From Flavobacterium inviolabile (GTDB lineage Bacteria; Bacteroidota; Bacteroidia; Flavobacteriales; Flavobacteriaceae): a DNA stretch of 64,000 bases. The stretch is from the NCBI RefSeq assembly GCF_013389455.1, contig NZ_CP058278.1, forward strand, positions 3,658,001 through 3,722,000, in the 5' to 3' direction. The position numbers were made by a program, and so were the translations under genes. The notes beneath the pieces are model-generated. The model was not told where the DNA came from. It made no database searches and worked only from the letters and a program-made list of their open reading frames with translations. Position 1 is the stretch's first letter. Each line of letters starts with the position of its first letter. Below are positions 17,440-27,620 of the stretch, one piece after another.

Positions 17440-18249
17440 TTATTGTTTAGAAAATTGTTGTAATTCTTTATCTATGTTTGCTAACATTTCGTCAGCTTTT
17501 GCTTTGTATTTTGTATCGCCTTTAAAACGGATCAAAGCAGTGTAAGCCACTTTAGCATTGTTTAAACGCTCTTCCATTTTAGGTTTAATACTATTGATTC
17601 CCAGTTTATAGCTGGCATCAAACTTGTAAAACAAAGCATCTTCTTTATATATTGTTCCGGGATGGTCTGTAATAAAGTTGTCCAATGCTTTAATAGCGGC
17701 ATTGTAATCTCTGGTCCACTCCCCGATGGTATTGTATTGTTTTGCGATTTCGAAAGCTTTTTTCTCTAATTTCTCCCGTAATTCCGTAACCATTTTATTC
17801 GCTTCGGCAAAGTTTGGAGAATCCGGATAGGTATTGATATAATCCTGTAATTTATCAATTCCTTTTTGTGTATCGGTCTGGTCTATAGAATAGATCGGTG
17901 AAAGCTGGTAAAAGCTTTTTGCGCCCAAAAAGGCTGCTTCTTCTCTTTTTTCACTTTTCGGATATCCGGCAACAAACGATTCGAACTGGTATCCTGACAA
18001 ATAGTATTGTTTTGTCTTATAATAAGACTGAGCAAACATATAAAATAATTTTTCTGCCTGAGGTTTTCCTCTGTTTGGCGCTGCTATCTGTTCAAACAAT
18101 CGGATAGCTTTGGAATATTTCCCTGCTTCATACATTTTGGTAGCCACTTCGTATTTCATTGCCAAATCTTCCGATTTGAGTGCTTTTTGATACTGACTAC
18201 AAGACGTTAACAGAACAGCAAAAAGAAAAATATATAGAAATTTACTCAT
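17440..18249 (-). CDS. bamD: Outer membrane assembly lipoprotein BamD
   Basis: 269 residues. A lipoprotein signal peptide ends in LLTSCSQ, with the lipid-bearing Cys at residue 17. The mature protein is a run of TPR-like repeats (AGKYSKAIRLFEQIAAPNRG, EKLFYMFAQSYYKTKQYYLS, TYPDSPNFAEANKMVTELR), matching BamD, the essential lipoprotein partner of BamA in beta-barrel insertion. It is the first gene of the bamD-rpoZ-coaBC-DUF4835 operon and has a good promoter at 18308-18336. Confidence 0.92.
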   Translation of the reverse strand: MSKFLYIFLFAVLLTSCSQYQKALKSEDLAMKYEVATKMYEAGKYSKAIRLFEQIAAPNRGKPQAEKLFYMFAQSYYKTKQYYLSGYQFESFVAGYPKSEKREEAAFLGAKSFYQLSPIYSIDQTDTQKGIDKLQDYINTYPDSPNFAEANKMVTELREKLEKKAFEIAKQYNTIGEWTRDYNAAIKALDNFITDHPGTIYKEDALFYKFDASYKLGINSIKPKMEERLNNAKVAYTALIRFKGDTKYKAKADEMLANIDKELQQFSKQ

Positions 18250-18307
18250 TTTATTTTCAGTTTTTATGCTTCTAAAACAGCCAAAAGTCTTGTTTTAAAA
18301 GCAAATG

Positions 18308-18336
18308 CAAATTTAGTTATTAATTAGAGATTACAA
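18308..18336 (-). promoter_or_regulatory. Bacteroidota-type promoter of the bamD operon
   Basis: On the - strand TAAATTTG (18308-18315) matches the TAnnTTTG -7 element, with TTG (18334-18336) 18 bases upstream as the -33 element. It lies about 60 bases before the bamD ATG and downstream of no other gene on that strand except ferritin's upstream side. Confidence 0.65.
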
Positions 18337-18364
18337 AATCTTTTTTTTCATGGTAAAAAAACAA

Positions 18365-18393
18365 AAAAGATGCCTGTAAAACCGACATCTTTT
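18365..18393 (-). terminator. Hairpin terminator of the dapA-ferritin unit
   Basis: Stem AAAAGATG / CATCTTTT with a 13-base loop, with a T run on the - strand. It lies 23 bases past the ferritin stop. Confidence 0.65.
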
Positions 18394-18415
18394 CTTTAAC
18401 TCTTATTCTGCAAAT

Positions 18416-18928
18416 TTATTGCACTTTTGCAGCCTGATTTCCGTTGAAATTCTTCATATCATTATCAAACAGGTACAATCCTCCTTTATCGTCACCGATC
18501 AGATTGATTTTATCCAGGATTGTTCTTGCTGTTGCTTCTTCTTCTATCTGCTCCGACACATACCATTGTAAGAAATTGTGTGTCGCATAATCTTTCTCGC
18601 CTAAGGAAACATGAACCAGATTATTAATACTCTCCGACACCATTACTTCGTGCTCAAACAATTGCGTGAACAATGCTTTGAATGAAGAATAGTCCAAAGA
18701 CGGCTCAATAACCGATGGAATCTGTGCCTGCCCTCCTCTTTGGTTGACATATTTTACCAGTTTAAGCATGTGCATTCTTTCTTCATCCGACTGCGCATAC
18801 ATAAATGTTGCAATCCCCTCAAAACCCTGAACTTCAGCCCAAGATGCCATTGCCAAATATATTTGAGAAGAATCCGCCTCAACTTTAATTTGATTATTAA
18901 CAGCTGCTTCAATAGTTTTTGATAACAT
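18416..18928 (-). CDS. Non-haem ferritin
   Basis: 170 residues forming a four-helix bundle. Ferroxidase ligands are visible in the first helix (EADSSQIYLAMASWAEVQG), the second (SDEERMHMLKLVKYVNQRGG, with E and H), and the third (SEQIEEEATARTILDKI). The protein stores iron as a ferric core in a 24-subunit cytoplasmic shell. It starts 24 bases after dapA and may be read from the same transcript or from a promoter inside dapA. Annotated as ferritin (FtnA type) rather than bacterioferritin because no haem-binding Met is apparent. Confidence 0.92.
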   Translation of the reverse strand: MLSKTIEAAVNNQIKVEADSSQIYLAMASWAEVQGFEGIATFMYAQSDEERMHMLKLVKYVNQRGGQAQIPSVIEPSLDYSSFKALFTQLFEHEVMVSESINNLVHVSLGEKDYATHNFLQWYVSEQIEEEATARTILDKINLIGDDKGGLYLFDNDMKNFNGNQAAKVQ

Positions 18929-18952
18929 AAAATTCTTTTTTTTAGTGAAAGG

Positions 18953-19834
18953 CTAATTTACTATTTTCTTTACAAAATCGTTAATACGTTTTGCTAAATC
19001 TTCGTTAACATTTACCAGCGGTAAACGTACCGTATCTTCTGATAATCCCAGGGCTTTGAATATCGCTTTTATACCCGCCGGGTTACCCTGTTCAAAAATC
19101 ATATCAATACTGTCCGCTAACAGGTAATGCAGCTGGTATGCTTCATCTACTTTTCGCTGTAATCCCAAACGGACCATTTCGGAAAATTCTTTCGGAAATC
19201 CTTCCCCGATTACCGATATCACCCCAGCTCCTCCGGCTAAAACCATTGGTAACGTCACCATATCATCCCCGGAAATAACCAGGAAATCCTTTGGTTTTTG
19301 CTGAATCAGTTTCATTGCCTGAACAATATCTCCTGCCGCTTCTTTTATACCGACAATATTTTTAAAATCGTTTGCCAAACGGATTACCGTAGCCGGCAAT
19401 ACATTGCTTGCTGTTCTTCCGGGCACATTATATAACAATACCGGAACCGGAGAAGCCTCCGCCACGGCTTTAAAATGCTGGTAAATTCCTTCCTGAGTTG
19501 GCTTATTGTAGTATGGAGAAACCGAAAGAATTGCCTGAAATGCCGAAAAATCTCTGGTTTTCAATTCTTCAACAACTTTCATTGTATTGTTCCCTCCAAC
19601 ACCTAAAACCAACGGAAGTCTGCCATTGTTAGCAGCCACAATTGTCTGAATCACTAATTCTTTCTCTTCCTGGTTTAATGTTGCCGACTCTGCCGTTGTT
19701 CCCAAAACCACTAAATACTCAACACCTCCGTCGATAACATAATTTACAATTCTTGTTAAAGCTTCCGTATCTACCGAAAAGTCTTTTTTAAATGGTGTAA
19801 CAAGTGCAACACCGGTACCTATTAATGATTGCAT
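18953..19834 (-). CDS. dapA: 4-hydroxy-tetrahydrodipicolinate synthase DapA
   Basis: 293 residues. It is a TIM-barrel aldolase that condenses pyruvate with aspartate semialdehyde in lysine and diaminopimelate synthesis. The motifs are [10 protein letters not shown] at the N-terminus, [10 protein letters not shown], the Tyr in [14 protein letters not shown] and the Schiff-base Lys in [11 protein letters not shown]-terminal [15 protein letters not shown] also fits. The DUF6913-like gene is 11 bases upstream on the same strand. Confidence 0.96.
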   Translation of the reverse strand: MQSLIGTGVALVTPFKKDFSVDTEALTRIVNYVIDGGVEYLVVLGTTAESATLNQEEKELVIQTIVAANNGRLPLVLGVGGNNTMKVVEELKTRDFSAFQAILSVSPYYNKPTQEGIYQHFKAVAEASPVPVLLYNVPGRTASNVLPATVIRLANDFKNIVGIKEAAGDIVQAMKLIQQKPKDFLVISGDDMVTLPMVLAGGAGVISVIGEGFPKEFSEMVRLGLQRKVDEAYQLHYLLADSIDMIFEQGNPAGIKAIFKALGLSEDTVRLPLVNVNEDLAKRINDFVKKIVN

Positions 19835-19845
19835 GATTATTTAGA

Positions 19846-20364
19846 TTATATTTTATTTAAAATTTTCAAATATTTAAAAAGCTCGGAAACAAATTCCTGG
19901 TATTTTTCCGCAACGGTTGTAATCATAAAGTTATTCAAACGTTTGTCGATCGTTGAAAAACCTACTTTGAATTTTGCTTTGGACTGCAATGTCAGCAGCA
20001 GTAAAGGTGCTTTTTCCACATCATAGTAGCTGATCAGCATGTCAAACGGTTTGTTTACAAAACCGGCAACCTCCGGTTTTAGAAATTCCCCGTTCATTGC
20101 AATGTTCTTTCTGCTGAAATAAGGATACTCGAAGGTTTCTTTCTTCTTAATTCTGTCTTTATAAATCAGGATCTCTATATTTTTTCGGGGAATTCCATTG
20201 GCAACAAGCTCCTGAATCAGATCGTTCTGAGCCACAAAATAGCTTTCATCTATCAACAGACCAACCGTTTGTATTGCCCCTTCCGTAACGGTAAGTTTAT
20301 AATTGGGTAATCTTTTTTTAATGATTTTTTTTAATGAAAAATCCTTTATTGTTTTTAAAAACAT
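19846..20364 (-). CDS. DUF6913-like small protein
   Basis: 172 residues, cytosolic in appearance: basic N-terminus (LKTIKDFSLKKIIKKRLPNY), then an alternating alpha/beta pattern with DMLISYYDVEKAPLLLLTLQ and AKFKVGFST. It resembles the DUF6913 proteins of Flavobacteriaceae that lie next to dapA and a 5'-nucleotidase gene. I have no function to offer. It is first in a unit with dapA and ferritin; the gene on the other strand starts 48 bases away, so promoters are divergent. Confidence 0.6.
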   Translation of the reverse strand: MFLKTIKDFSLKKIIKKRLPNYKLTVTEGAIQTVGLLIDESYFVAQNDLIQELVANGIPRKNIEILIYKDRIKKKETFEYPYFSRKNIAMNGEFLKPEVAGFVNKPFDMLISYYDVEKAPLLLLTLQSKAKFKVGFSTIDKRLNNFMITTVAEKYQEFVSELFKYLKILNKI

Positions 20365-20412
20365 AGTAATTTTACTTGAAATACAAAGTTAATTAAATAA
20401 GGCTTATAACAA

Positions 20413-21195
20413 ATGACAAAATTAAGAAAGTATAACCATTTTTTAACGCCATTTATTGTTCTTACAGGTATTTTTTTATTGGCTTCCTGCGCCGGTCAAA
20501 AATACCAGAACACAAAAATTGAAGGCAAACAAATTGGTATCACAAATGCGTACAGGGATGTTCAATCCATAGAAGATTATATAGCACCTTACCGCACCCA
20601 TATTGACAAGGATTTAGACAATGTTCTGGCTTACTGCCCGGAAACATTAGACAAAAGCAAAGGCACCTGGCAAACGACAATCGGAAATCTTTTAGCCGAT
20701 GTTACCATCGAAATGGCCAACCCGATTTTCCAGTCCCGTGAAAAGAAAAATATTGACATCTGTCTTTTAAATCATGGCGGAATCCGCGCCGTACTTCCCA
20801 AAGGAAATGTAACTACAAGAACCGCTTTTGAGATCATGCCGTTTGAAAACAGCCTGATTATAATTGAATTAAAAGGCGCTCAGATCCGGGAAATGGCCGC
20901 TTACATCATGAAAGAAAAGAAACCGCATCCGCTTTCCGGTTTAAAAATCGTTGCCGATAAAAACAATCTAATCGTTAAGTCGTTAAGTGTAAACGGAAAA
21001 CCTGTTGAAGACAACCAGAGTTATTATGTAGCCACTTCCGATTATTTATCGAATGGAGGCGACAGCATGAATTTCTTCAAAAAAGCCGTTAAAGCTTATG
21101 ACATGGACTACAAGCTACGAAACCTGTTAATTGACTACTTCAAAAAAGTAGACACCATCTCGGTAATCACGTCAGAAAGAATAATCCTGGAATAA
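20413..21195 (+). CDS. 5'-nucleotidase C-terminal-domain lipoprotein
   Basis: 260 residues. A lipoprotein signal peptide ends in LLASCAG (Cys at about residue 26). The rest matches only the C-terminal domain of the UshA/5'-nucleotidase family: GNLLADV, LLNHGGIRA, FEIMPFENSLIIIELKG, the conserved substrate-stacking region and SNGGDSMNFF. There is no metallophosphatase domain in this polypeptide. The domain is encoded by the next gene, 12 bases downstream, so the enzyme appears split in two, with the C-terminal half first. Likely periplasmic nucleotide hydrolysis. Confidence 0.9.
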   Translation: MTKLRKYNHFLTPFIVLTGIFLLASCAGQKYQNTKIEGKQIGITNAYRDVQSIEDYIAPYRTHIDKDLDNVLAYCPETLDKSKGTWQTTIGNLLADVTIEMANPIFQSREKKNIDICLLNHGGIRAVLPKGNVTTRTAFEIMPFENSLIIIELKGAQIREMAAYIMKEKKPHPLSGLKIVADKNNLIVKSLSVNGKPVEDNQSYYVATSDYLSNGGDSMNFFKKAVKAYDMDYKLRNLLIDYFKKVDTISVITSERIILE

Positions 21196-21207
21196 AGATA
21201 AAAGAAA

Positions 21208-22125
21208 ATGAAAAGAAGAGATTTTTTAAAAGGAACAGCAGCCAGTTCGGCATTAGTTACTCTGGGAGGTTTATCATTAAGCAGCTTTACAACTGCTCCC
21301 GATATTAAAAAAATAACCATCCTTCACACGAACGATGTTCACAGTCATATCGATCCGTTTCCGGCAAGCGATCCGCGAAACCCGAATATGGGTGGTGTCG
21401 CCAGACGCGCTACGCTGATCCAGGAAATCAGAAAAGAGAATCCTAATGTATTATTACTGGATGCCGGAGATATTTTCCAGGGCACACCATATTTTAACTA
21501 TTACGGCGGCGAACTGGAGTTCAAACTGATGAGCATGCTGGATTATGATCTGGCAACACTTGGAAACCACGATTTCGACAACGGTATCGATGGTTTTTAT
21601 GCCCAATTGCCGCATGCCAAATTTGATTTCGTTTCCGCTAATTACGATTTTAAGAACACTATTCTGGACGGCATCGTAAAACCGTATAAGATTTTCGTTA
21701 AAGACGGCATCAAAATAGGTGTTTTTGGCCTTGGCGTGGAATTACAGGGATTAGTCGACAAAAAACTATACAAGGAAACCGTTTATAACGATCCGGTTGA
21801 AACGGCAAAAGAAATGACCCGTATCCTGAAACACGAAAAGAAATGCGATCTGGTGATCTGTCTTTCCCACATCGGGTTTAAATACAAAGACGAACCGGAC
21901 AGGATCTGCGATGTTCTTTTAGCAAGAAGAACTAAAGATATCGATTTGATTATTGGCGGCCACACGCATACTTTCCTGGACAAACCGGTCATTGAAACCA
22001 ATGCCGACGGAAAACAGGTACTGGTTAACCAGGTAGGCTGCTACGGTATCAATCTGGGAAGAATCGATTTTTATTTTGATGCCGATAAATCAAAATCACA
22101 TTCCGGAAGAAGTATCACGGTATAG
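21208..22125 (+). CDS. Tat-exported metallophosphatase, 5'-nucleotidase N-terminal domain
   Basis: 305 residues. The N-terminus MKRRDFLKGTAASSALV is a twin-arginine signal, so the folded protein is exported by Tat. The catalytic domain shows all binuclear metal motifs: ILHTNDVHSHID, LLDAGDIFQGTP, TLGNHDFDNG, ICLSHIG and IIGGHTHTFL. It lacks the nucleotide-binding C-terminal domain, which the preceding gene supplies. Probable reaction: release of phosphate from nucleotides or UDP-sugars in the periplasm. The 3' end overlaps the convergent YhhN-like gene by 11 bases. Confidence 0.92.
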   Translation: MKRRDFLKGTAASSALVTLGGLSLSSFTTAPDIKKITILHTNDVHSHIDPFPASDPRNPNMGGVARRATLIQEIRKENPNVLLLDAGDIFQGTPYFNYYGGELEFKLMSMLDYDLATLGNHDFDNGIDGFYAQLPHAKFDFVSANYDFKNTILDGIVKPYKIFVKDGIKIGVFGLGVELQGLVDKKLYKETVYNDPVETAKEMTRILKHEKKCDLVICLSHIGFKYKDEPDRICDVLLARRTKDIDLIIGGHTHTFLDKPVIETNADGKQVLVNQVGCYGINLGRIDFYFDADKSKSHSGRSITV

Positions 22126-22807
22126 CTTTTTTCCGCTCATCCATCAATAATACCGACTTATAAAGCAGGAATTGCGCGACAACAAACATCGCCATCGCTA
22201 TTGGTTTAAACACCACTAAAGTCAGATAATACAAATTAATCGTTACGATAAACTGTATAAAAGTAAACAATAAGGTACTTATCAATAAGAGGGTATTTAC
22301 CTTATTGTTATCCAGTATATAATTCGCCAGGGTAAATCCGCCCAGAAAAATCATAAAAATCCCGTTAACCCAAAAAAGATAAATTCCGTTTTCTATTTCG
22401 GCATTGACAAGGTTCGTGACCGTAATATAAATAAAGAAAAAAGGAATACAGCCTACCAGAAAGGGGAAAACCTTAGGAAACACGATTTGTTCCACTAAAA
22501 TATACACCACCATAATCCGGTAAAGCAAGAAAAACAGGGAGCCAAAAAAGACGGTTTCCTTAGTGGCTGCCACAAAAGCAATATTGGCAACCCAGTTAAA
22601 CAAAAGCGCCAGGATAAAACCGTAATTCCGGTTATTGGATGCCGAGTTGATATAGTACAGATAAAACAACAGCGGCATTAAAAACGGCTTTGTTATATAG
22701 GTCAAGAGTGTATCCTGCTGGTATTCGCTCAAAATCACCAGCAAACTCATAAAAAAGTAAAATATTACTAAAAACCTGCTTGTATAATCTTTCGCTTTTT
22801 GCTCCAT
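22115..22807 (-). CDS. YhhN-like integral membrane protein (lysoplasmalogenase family)
   Basis: 230 residues with about eight hydrophobic segments and few charged residues between them. The pattern (ITKPFLMPLLFYLYY near the N-terminus, FFGSLFFLLYR, and a late KPIAMAMFVVAQFLLYKS) fits the YhhN/TMEM86 family, which in animals hydrolyses lysoplasmalogen. The bacterial substrate is not certain. It ends inside the convergent nucleotidase gene and may share a transcript with no neighbour. Confidence 0.6.
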   Translation of the reverse strand: MEQKAKDYTSRFLVIFYFFMSLLVILSEYQQDTLLTYITKPFLMPLLFYLYYINSASNNRNYGFILALLFNWVANIAFVAATKETVFFGSLFFLLYRIMVVYILVEQIVFPKVFPFLVGCIPFFFIYITVTNLVNAEIENGIYLFWVNGIFMIFLGGFTLANYILDNNKVNTLLLISTLLFTFIQFIVTINLYYLTLVVFKPIAMAMFVVAQFLLYKSVLLMDERKKAIP

Positions 22808-22931
22808 AACTCAGCACTATAAACTGTAAAAACCCAAAAAAGAAGCATTCAAATTAAAGATACAACAAACTGCCCCAAAAAATACAGAAATCCCGAGAAA
22901 AGCATATTCTGTCGTTTTAAAGCAAAAAACC

Positions 22932-22955
22932 GGACTTTTCAAACCCGAACAGTCC
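22932..22955 (-). terminator. Terminator of ligA
   Basis: On the - strand, stem GGACT-TTC / GAA-AGTCC with one bulge on each side and a run of T. It starts 20 bases after the ligA stop. Confidence 0.7.
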
Positions 22956-22974
22956 AAAAATCCTTTACGAAAGA

Positions 22975-24996
<2,022 letters not shown>

Positions 24997-25058
24997 TTAA
25001 TTTCAAGGAACTAATTTAACCAATTTCTTATAATTTTTCCGGGGAAATACAGAAATTT

Positions 25059-25532
25059 CTACTGCTCCAGAATATTTTCCATTTGCTTGTACAATTCGCC
25101 ATCACTCAGGATAGTTCCCTGCTGAATCAGGTTAAAAATTTCATCATTCCGTTCACCGGCAAATACTTTTTGTCCCCGCTGGATCTCCACATTATCGGTA
25201 AACAAATTATCGCTCAGCCATTCCAGTCCGTCTTTTGACAAAAAGTCGGCTTCTGCTACCAAAGAATGGATTACAATTGTCTGCATGTGGATTTCACTGC
25301 AATGAAACAGGAAAATATGATTTTTGGAATAATGTTCCAGGTATTTTGCATTCGTCAGTACGCCTTCCCAGATCAAATCGGAGAAGACATCAATTTCCTG
25401 TTCTGCCACTTCCGGATTGGTTTCCTTTATCTTGTCCCATTCGGCTTTATCTACCGATTGAGTTGCTAAAAAGTTCGTAAATTCCGGGTGCAATTCCTCC
25501 AGCTGTTCTTTTGTTAGTCTGGTATACTTCAT
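25059..25532 (-). CDS. Conserved protein of the DUF6495 type
   Basis: 157 residues, acidic, without signal peptide or membrane segment. It begins MKYTRLTKEQLEELHPEF and ends in a helix-rich region with GERNDEIFNLIQQGTIL. A segment with His and Cys (HIFLFHCSEIHMQTIVIHS) could bind metal. It resembles a Bacteroidota-specific family I remember as DUF6495; the function is unknown. It stands alone between ligA and the ribosomal-protein operon. Confidence 0.6.
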   Translation of the reverse strand: MKYTRLTKEQLEELHPEFTNFLATQSVDKAEWDKIKETNPEVAEQEIDVFSDLIWEGVLTNAKYLEHYSKNHIFLFHCSEIHMQTIVIHSLVAEADFLSKDGLEWLSDNLFTDNVEIQRGQKVFAGERNDEIFNLIQQGTILSDGELYKQMENILEQ

Positions 25533-25601
25533 TTTTTTGTATTTAATTCTCAGGCGCAGCGCTAATGGGAGCAGCCATTTGTGTCAATATAAAGATATAA
25601 A

Positions 25602-25629
25602 AAAAGCCCTCCCGACAGGGAAGGCTTTT
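25602..25629 (-). terminator. Terminator of the rpsF-rpsR-rplI operon
   Basis: Stem AAAAGCC-TCCC / GGGA-GGCTTTT with a GACA loop, followed by a T run on the - strand. It is 17 bases beyond the rplI stop. Confidence 0.8.
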
Positions 25630-25646
25630 AGGATATTTTAAGAAAT

Positions 25647-26090
25647 TTATGCTTGTTCAGCAACGATTTCATACGGTAAATCAACGATTACATCACGGTG
25701 TAAACGCACTGAAGCAGTGTATTTACCAGTACGTTTAACGATACCAGATGTGATGAATTTTTTATCGATAGCGTGACCGTTATTCTCTAAAATCTGAGCG
25801 ATATCAGCATTAGTAACTGAACCGAATAATTTCTCACCTCCTGCTTTAGCAGTGATTTTGATCTCTAAAGCTTTGATCGCTTCTGCTAAGTTTTTAGCAT
25901 CTGCAACAACTTTAGCTTCTTTGTGAGCTTTTTGTTTTAAGTTTTCAGCTAATACTTTTTTAGCTGAAGGTGTAGCTAAAATAGCAGCACCCTGAGGAAT
26001 TAAAAAGTTACGACCGTAACCTGGCTTAACAGATACCACATCGTCTTTAAAACCTAAATTCTGTACGTCTTGTTTTAATATAAGTTCCAT
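25647..26090 (-). CDS. rplI: 50S ribosomal protein bL9
   Basis: 147 residues. The N-terminal domain is MELILKQDVQNLGFKDDVV followed by VKPGYGRNFLIPQG, the bL9 signature. A long alanine and lysine-rich connecting helix follows, and then the C-terminal domain. It binds 23S rRNA domain V and extends from the L1 stalk base. It is the last gene of the operon. Confidence 0.97.
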   Translation of the reverse strand: MELILKQDVQNLGFKDDVVSVKPGYGRNFLIPQGAAILATPSAKKVLAENLKQKAHKEAKVVADAKNLAEAIKALEIKITAKAGGEKLFGSVTNADIAQILENNGHAIDKKFITSGIVKRTGKYTASVRLHRDVIVDLPYEIVAEQA

Positions 26091-26105
26091 AATCTCGCCT
26101 CTTTT

Positions 26106-26402
26106 TTATTTTAATAAATCAGCCACATATGGCATTAATGCTAAATGACGTGCTCTTTTCACAGCTACAGATACTTTTCTTTGGTATTTCAAAGAAGTTC
26201 CTGTTAAACGACGAGGAAGGATTTTTCCTTGCTCATTAACGAATTTTAATAAAAAGTCCGGATCTTTATAATCGATATATTTGATTCCAGATTTTTTGAA
26301 ACGACAATACTTTTTAGTTTTGTTAGTTTCTATATTTAAAGGCGTTAGATATCTGATATCTCCGTCTTTTTTTCCTTTTGCAGATTGCTCAATACTTGAC
26401 AT
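26106..26402 (-). CDS. rpsR: 30S ribosomal protein bS18
   Basis: 98 residues, with the bS18 core [20 protein letters not shown] and the [20 protein letters not shown] segment, then [14 protein letters not shown]. It has an N-terminal extension of about 20 residues ([16 protein letters not shown]). It binds beside bS6 on the 30S platform. It lies 4 bases after rpsF and 15 before rplI. Confidence 0.97.
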   Translation of the reverse strand: MSSIEQSAKGKKDGDIRYLTPLNIETNKTKKYCRFKKSGIKYIDYKDPDFLLKFVNEQGKILPRRLTGTSLKYQRKVSVAVKRARHLALMPYVADLLK

Positions 26403-26406
26403 ATAA

Positions 26407-26748
26407 TTAAGCTTTTGTAGATTTTAATTTCGCTCTTCTTCTTTCAGCCCATGATACTGCATGCTTATCTAAACTTACAGTTAAAAAACGCATGATTCTC
26501 TCGTCACGACGGAATTCAGTTTCAAAACCAGCTAAGATCTCTCCAGCAGCTTTAAACTCAAATAAGTGATAAAAACCACTTTTCTTGTGTTGGATTTCGT
26601 AAGCTAGTTTTTTTAAGCCCCAATCCTCTTTCGCTACCATCTCTGCTCCTTTAGAAGTAAGAAAATCTTCAAATTTGCTTACTGTTTCCTTTACCTGTTG
26701 TTCAGATAAAACGGGATTCAAGATGAAAACAGTTTCATAATGATTCAT
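26407..26748 (-). CDS. rpsF: 30S ribosomal protein bS6
   Basis: 113 residues, starting [19 protein letters not shown], with [20 protein letters not shown] and [12 protein letters not shown], as in bS6. It is first in the rpsF-rpsR-rplI operon, the classical order without priB or ssb. A consensus Bacteroidota promoter lies 34 bases before the start. Confidence 0.97.
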   Translation of the reverse strand: MNHYETVFILNPVLSEQQVKETVSKFEDFLTSKGAEMVAKEDWGLKKLAYEIQHKKSGFYHLFEFKAAGEILAGFETEFRRDERIMRFLTVSLDKHAVSWAERRRAKLKSTKA

Positions 26749-26781
26749 AATAAAAAAATTTATTTGTTATAAAATTGGGTG

Positions 26782-26811
26782 CAAAAATAGTGATTTATAT
26801 TTAATCTACAA
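26782..26811 (-). promoter_or_regulatory. Consensus promoter of the rpsF operon
   Basis: On the - strand TTG (26809-26811), exactly 19 bases, then TATTTTTG (26782-26789): the full TTG-N19-TAnnTTTG consensus for the primary sigma factor of Bacteroidota. The -7 element ends 34 bases before the rpsF ATG. Confidence 0.8.
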
Positions 26812-26924
26812 CGTCATTTCCCTTTTTTTACACCTACTGTACATTTTATCCCAACTCTGCTTTGTCATTCCGAACAATTTTGCTATTTTTATTACTAAAA
26901 TAACCCTTTCATTTTTTTTAGAAT

Positions 26925-27620
26925 ATGAAGATAAACTGTATAGTAGTTGACGATAGTAGTATTCAGCGATTAACCATAACCAAATTAGTAAACGAAAATC
27001 CAAATTTAACTCTTGTAGGTGAATTCTCAAATGCCATTGAGGCAAAGAATTGCATCACCAACAAAAATGTAGATTTGGTTTTTCTGGACATTGAGATGCC
27101 CATAATCAGCGGATTCGACTTATTAGATGGTTTAAAAGCAAAACCGCAGGTGATTTTCATTACCTCCAAAACGGAATATGCGGTCAAAGCTTTTGATTAT
27201 GCTGCTACCGACTATTTACACAAACCCATTACCAGAGAACGATTTAATGTTGCTGTCAAAAAGGCGATGAACTTTGTATTGCTCGGAAAAGAAAACTCGG
27301 AGGAAGAAAGTCCTTACATCTTTATTAAAAGTAATCTCAAAAAATTAAAAATCTACATCTCCAGAATCAAATGGATTGAAGCTTACGGCGATTATGTTAA
27401 AGTGATCACCGATGAAGACAATCACCTTGTCCTGTCCACAATGAAAGCCTTTGAAAAAGAACTGCCGAAAGATAAATTCATCCGGGTTCACAAATCGTTT
27501 ATTGTAAACATTGACAAGATTGACAAATTCAACAGTAAGTTTGCCGAGATTGGCACAAACAAGATCCCGTTAAGCCGAAACAAAAAAGAAGACCTGGTTA
27601 AAGCGATCGAAAATACTTAG
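26925..27620 (+). CDS. LytTR-family response regulator
   Basis: 231 residues. Receiver domain: DDSSIQRLTI acidic pair, phospho-Asp in LVFLDIEMPIISGFD, Thr in FITSKT, Lys in LHKPITRERF. C-terminal LytTR DNA-binding domain from about residue 125: FIKSNLKKLKIYISRIKWIE, then YGDYVKVI and RVHKSFIVNIDKID. No partner kinase is adjacent. Such orphan LytTR regulators usually pair with a 5TMR-like or histidine-kinase-related sensor elsewhere. The stop overlaps the convergent priA stop by 4 bases. Confidence 0.92.
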   Translation: MKINCIVVDDSSIQRLTITKLVNENPNLTLVGEFSNAIEAKNCITNKNVDLVFLDIEMPIISGFDLLDGLKAKPQVIFITSKTEYAVKAFDYAATDYLHKPITRERFNVAVKKAMNFVLLGKENSEEESPYIFIKSNLKKLKIYISRIKWIEAYGDYVKVITDEDNHLVLSTMKAFEKELPKDKFIRVHKSFIVNIDKIDKFNSKFAEIGTNKIPLSRNKKEDLVKAIENT

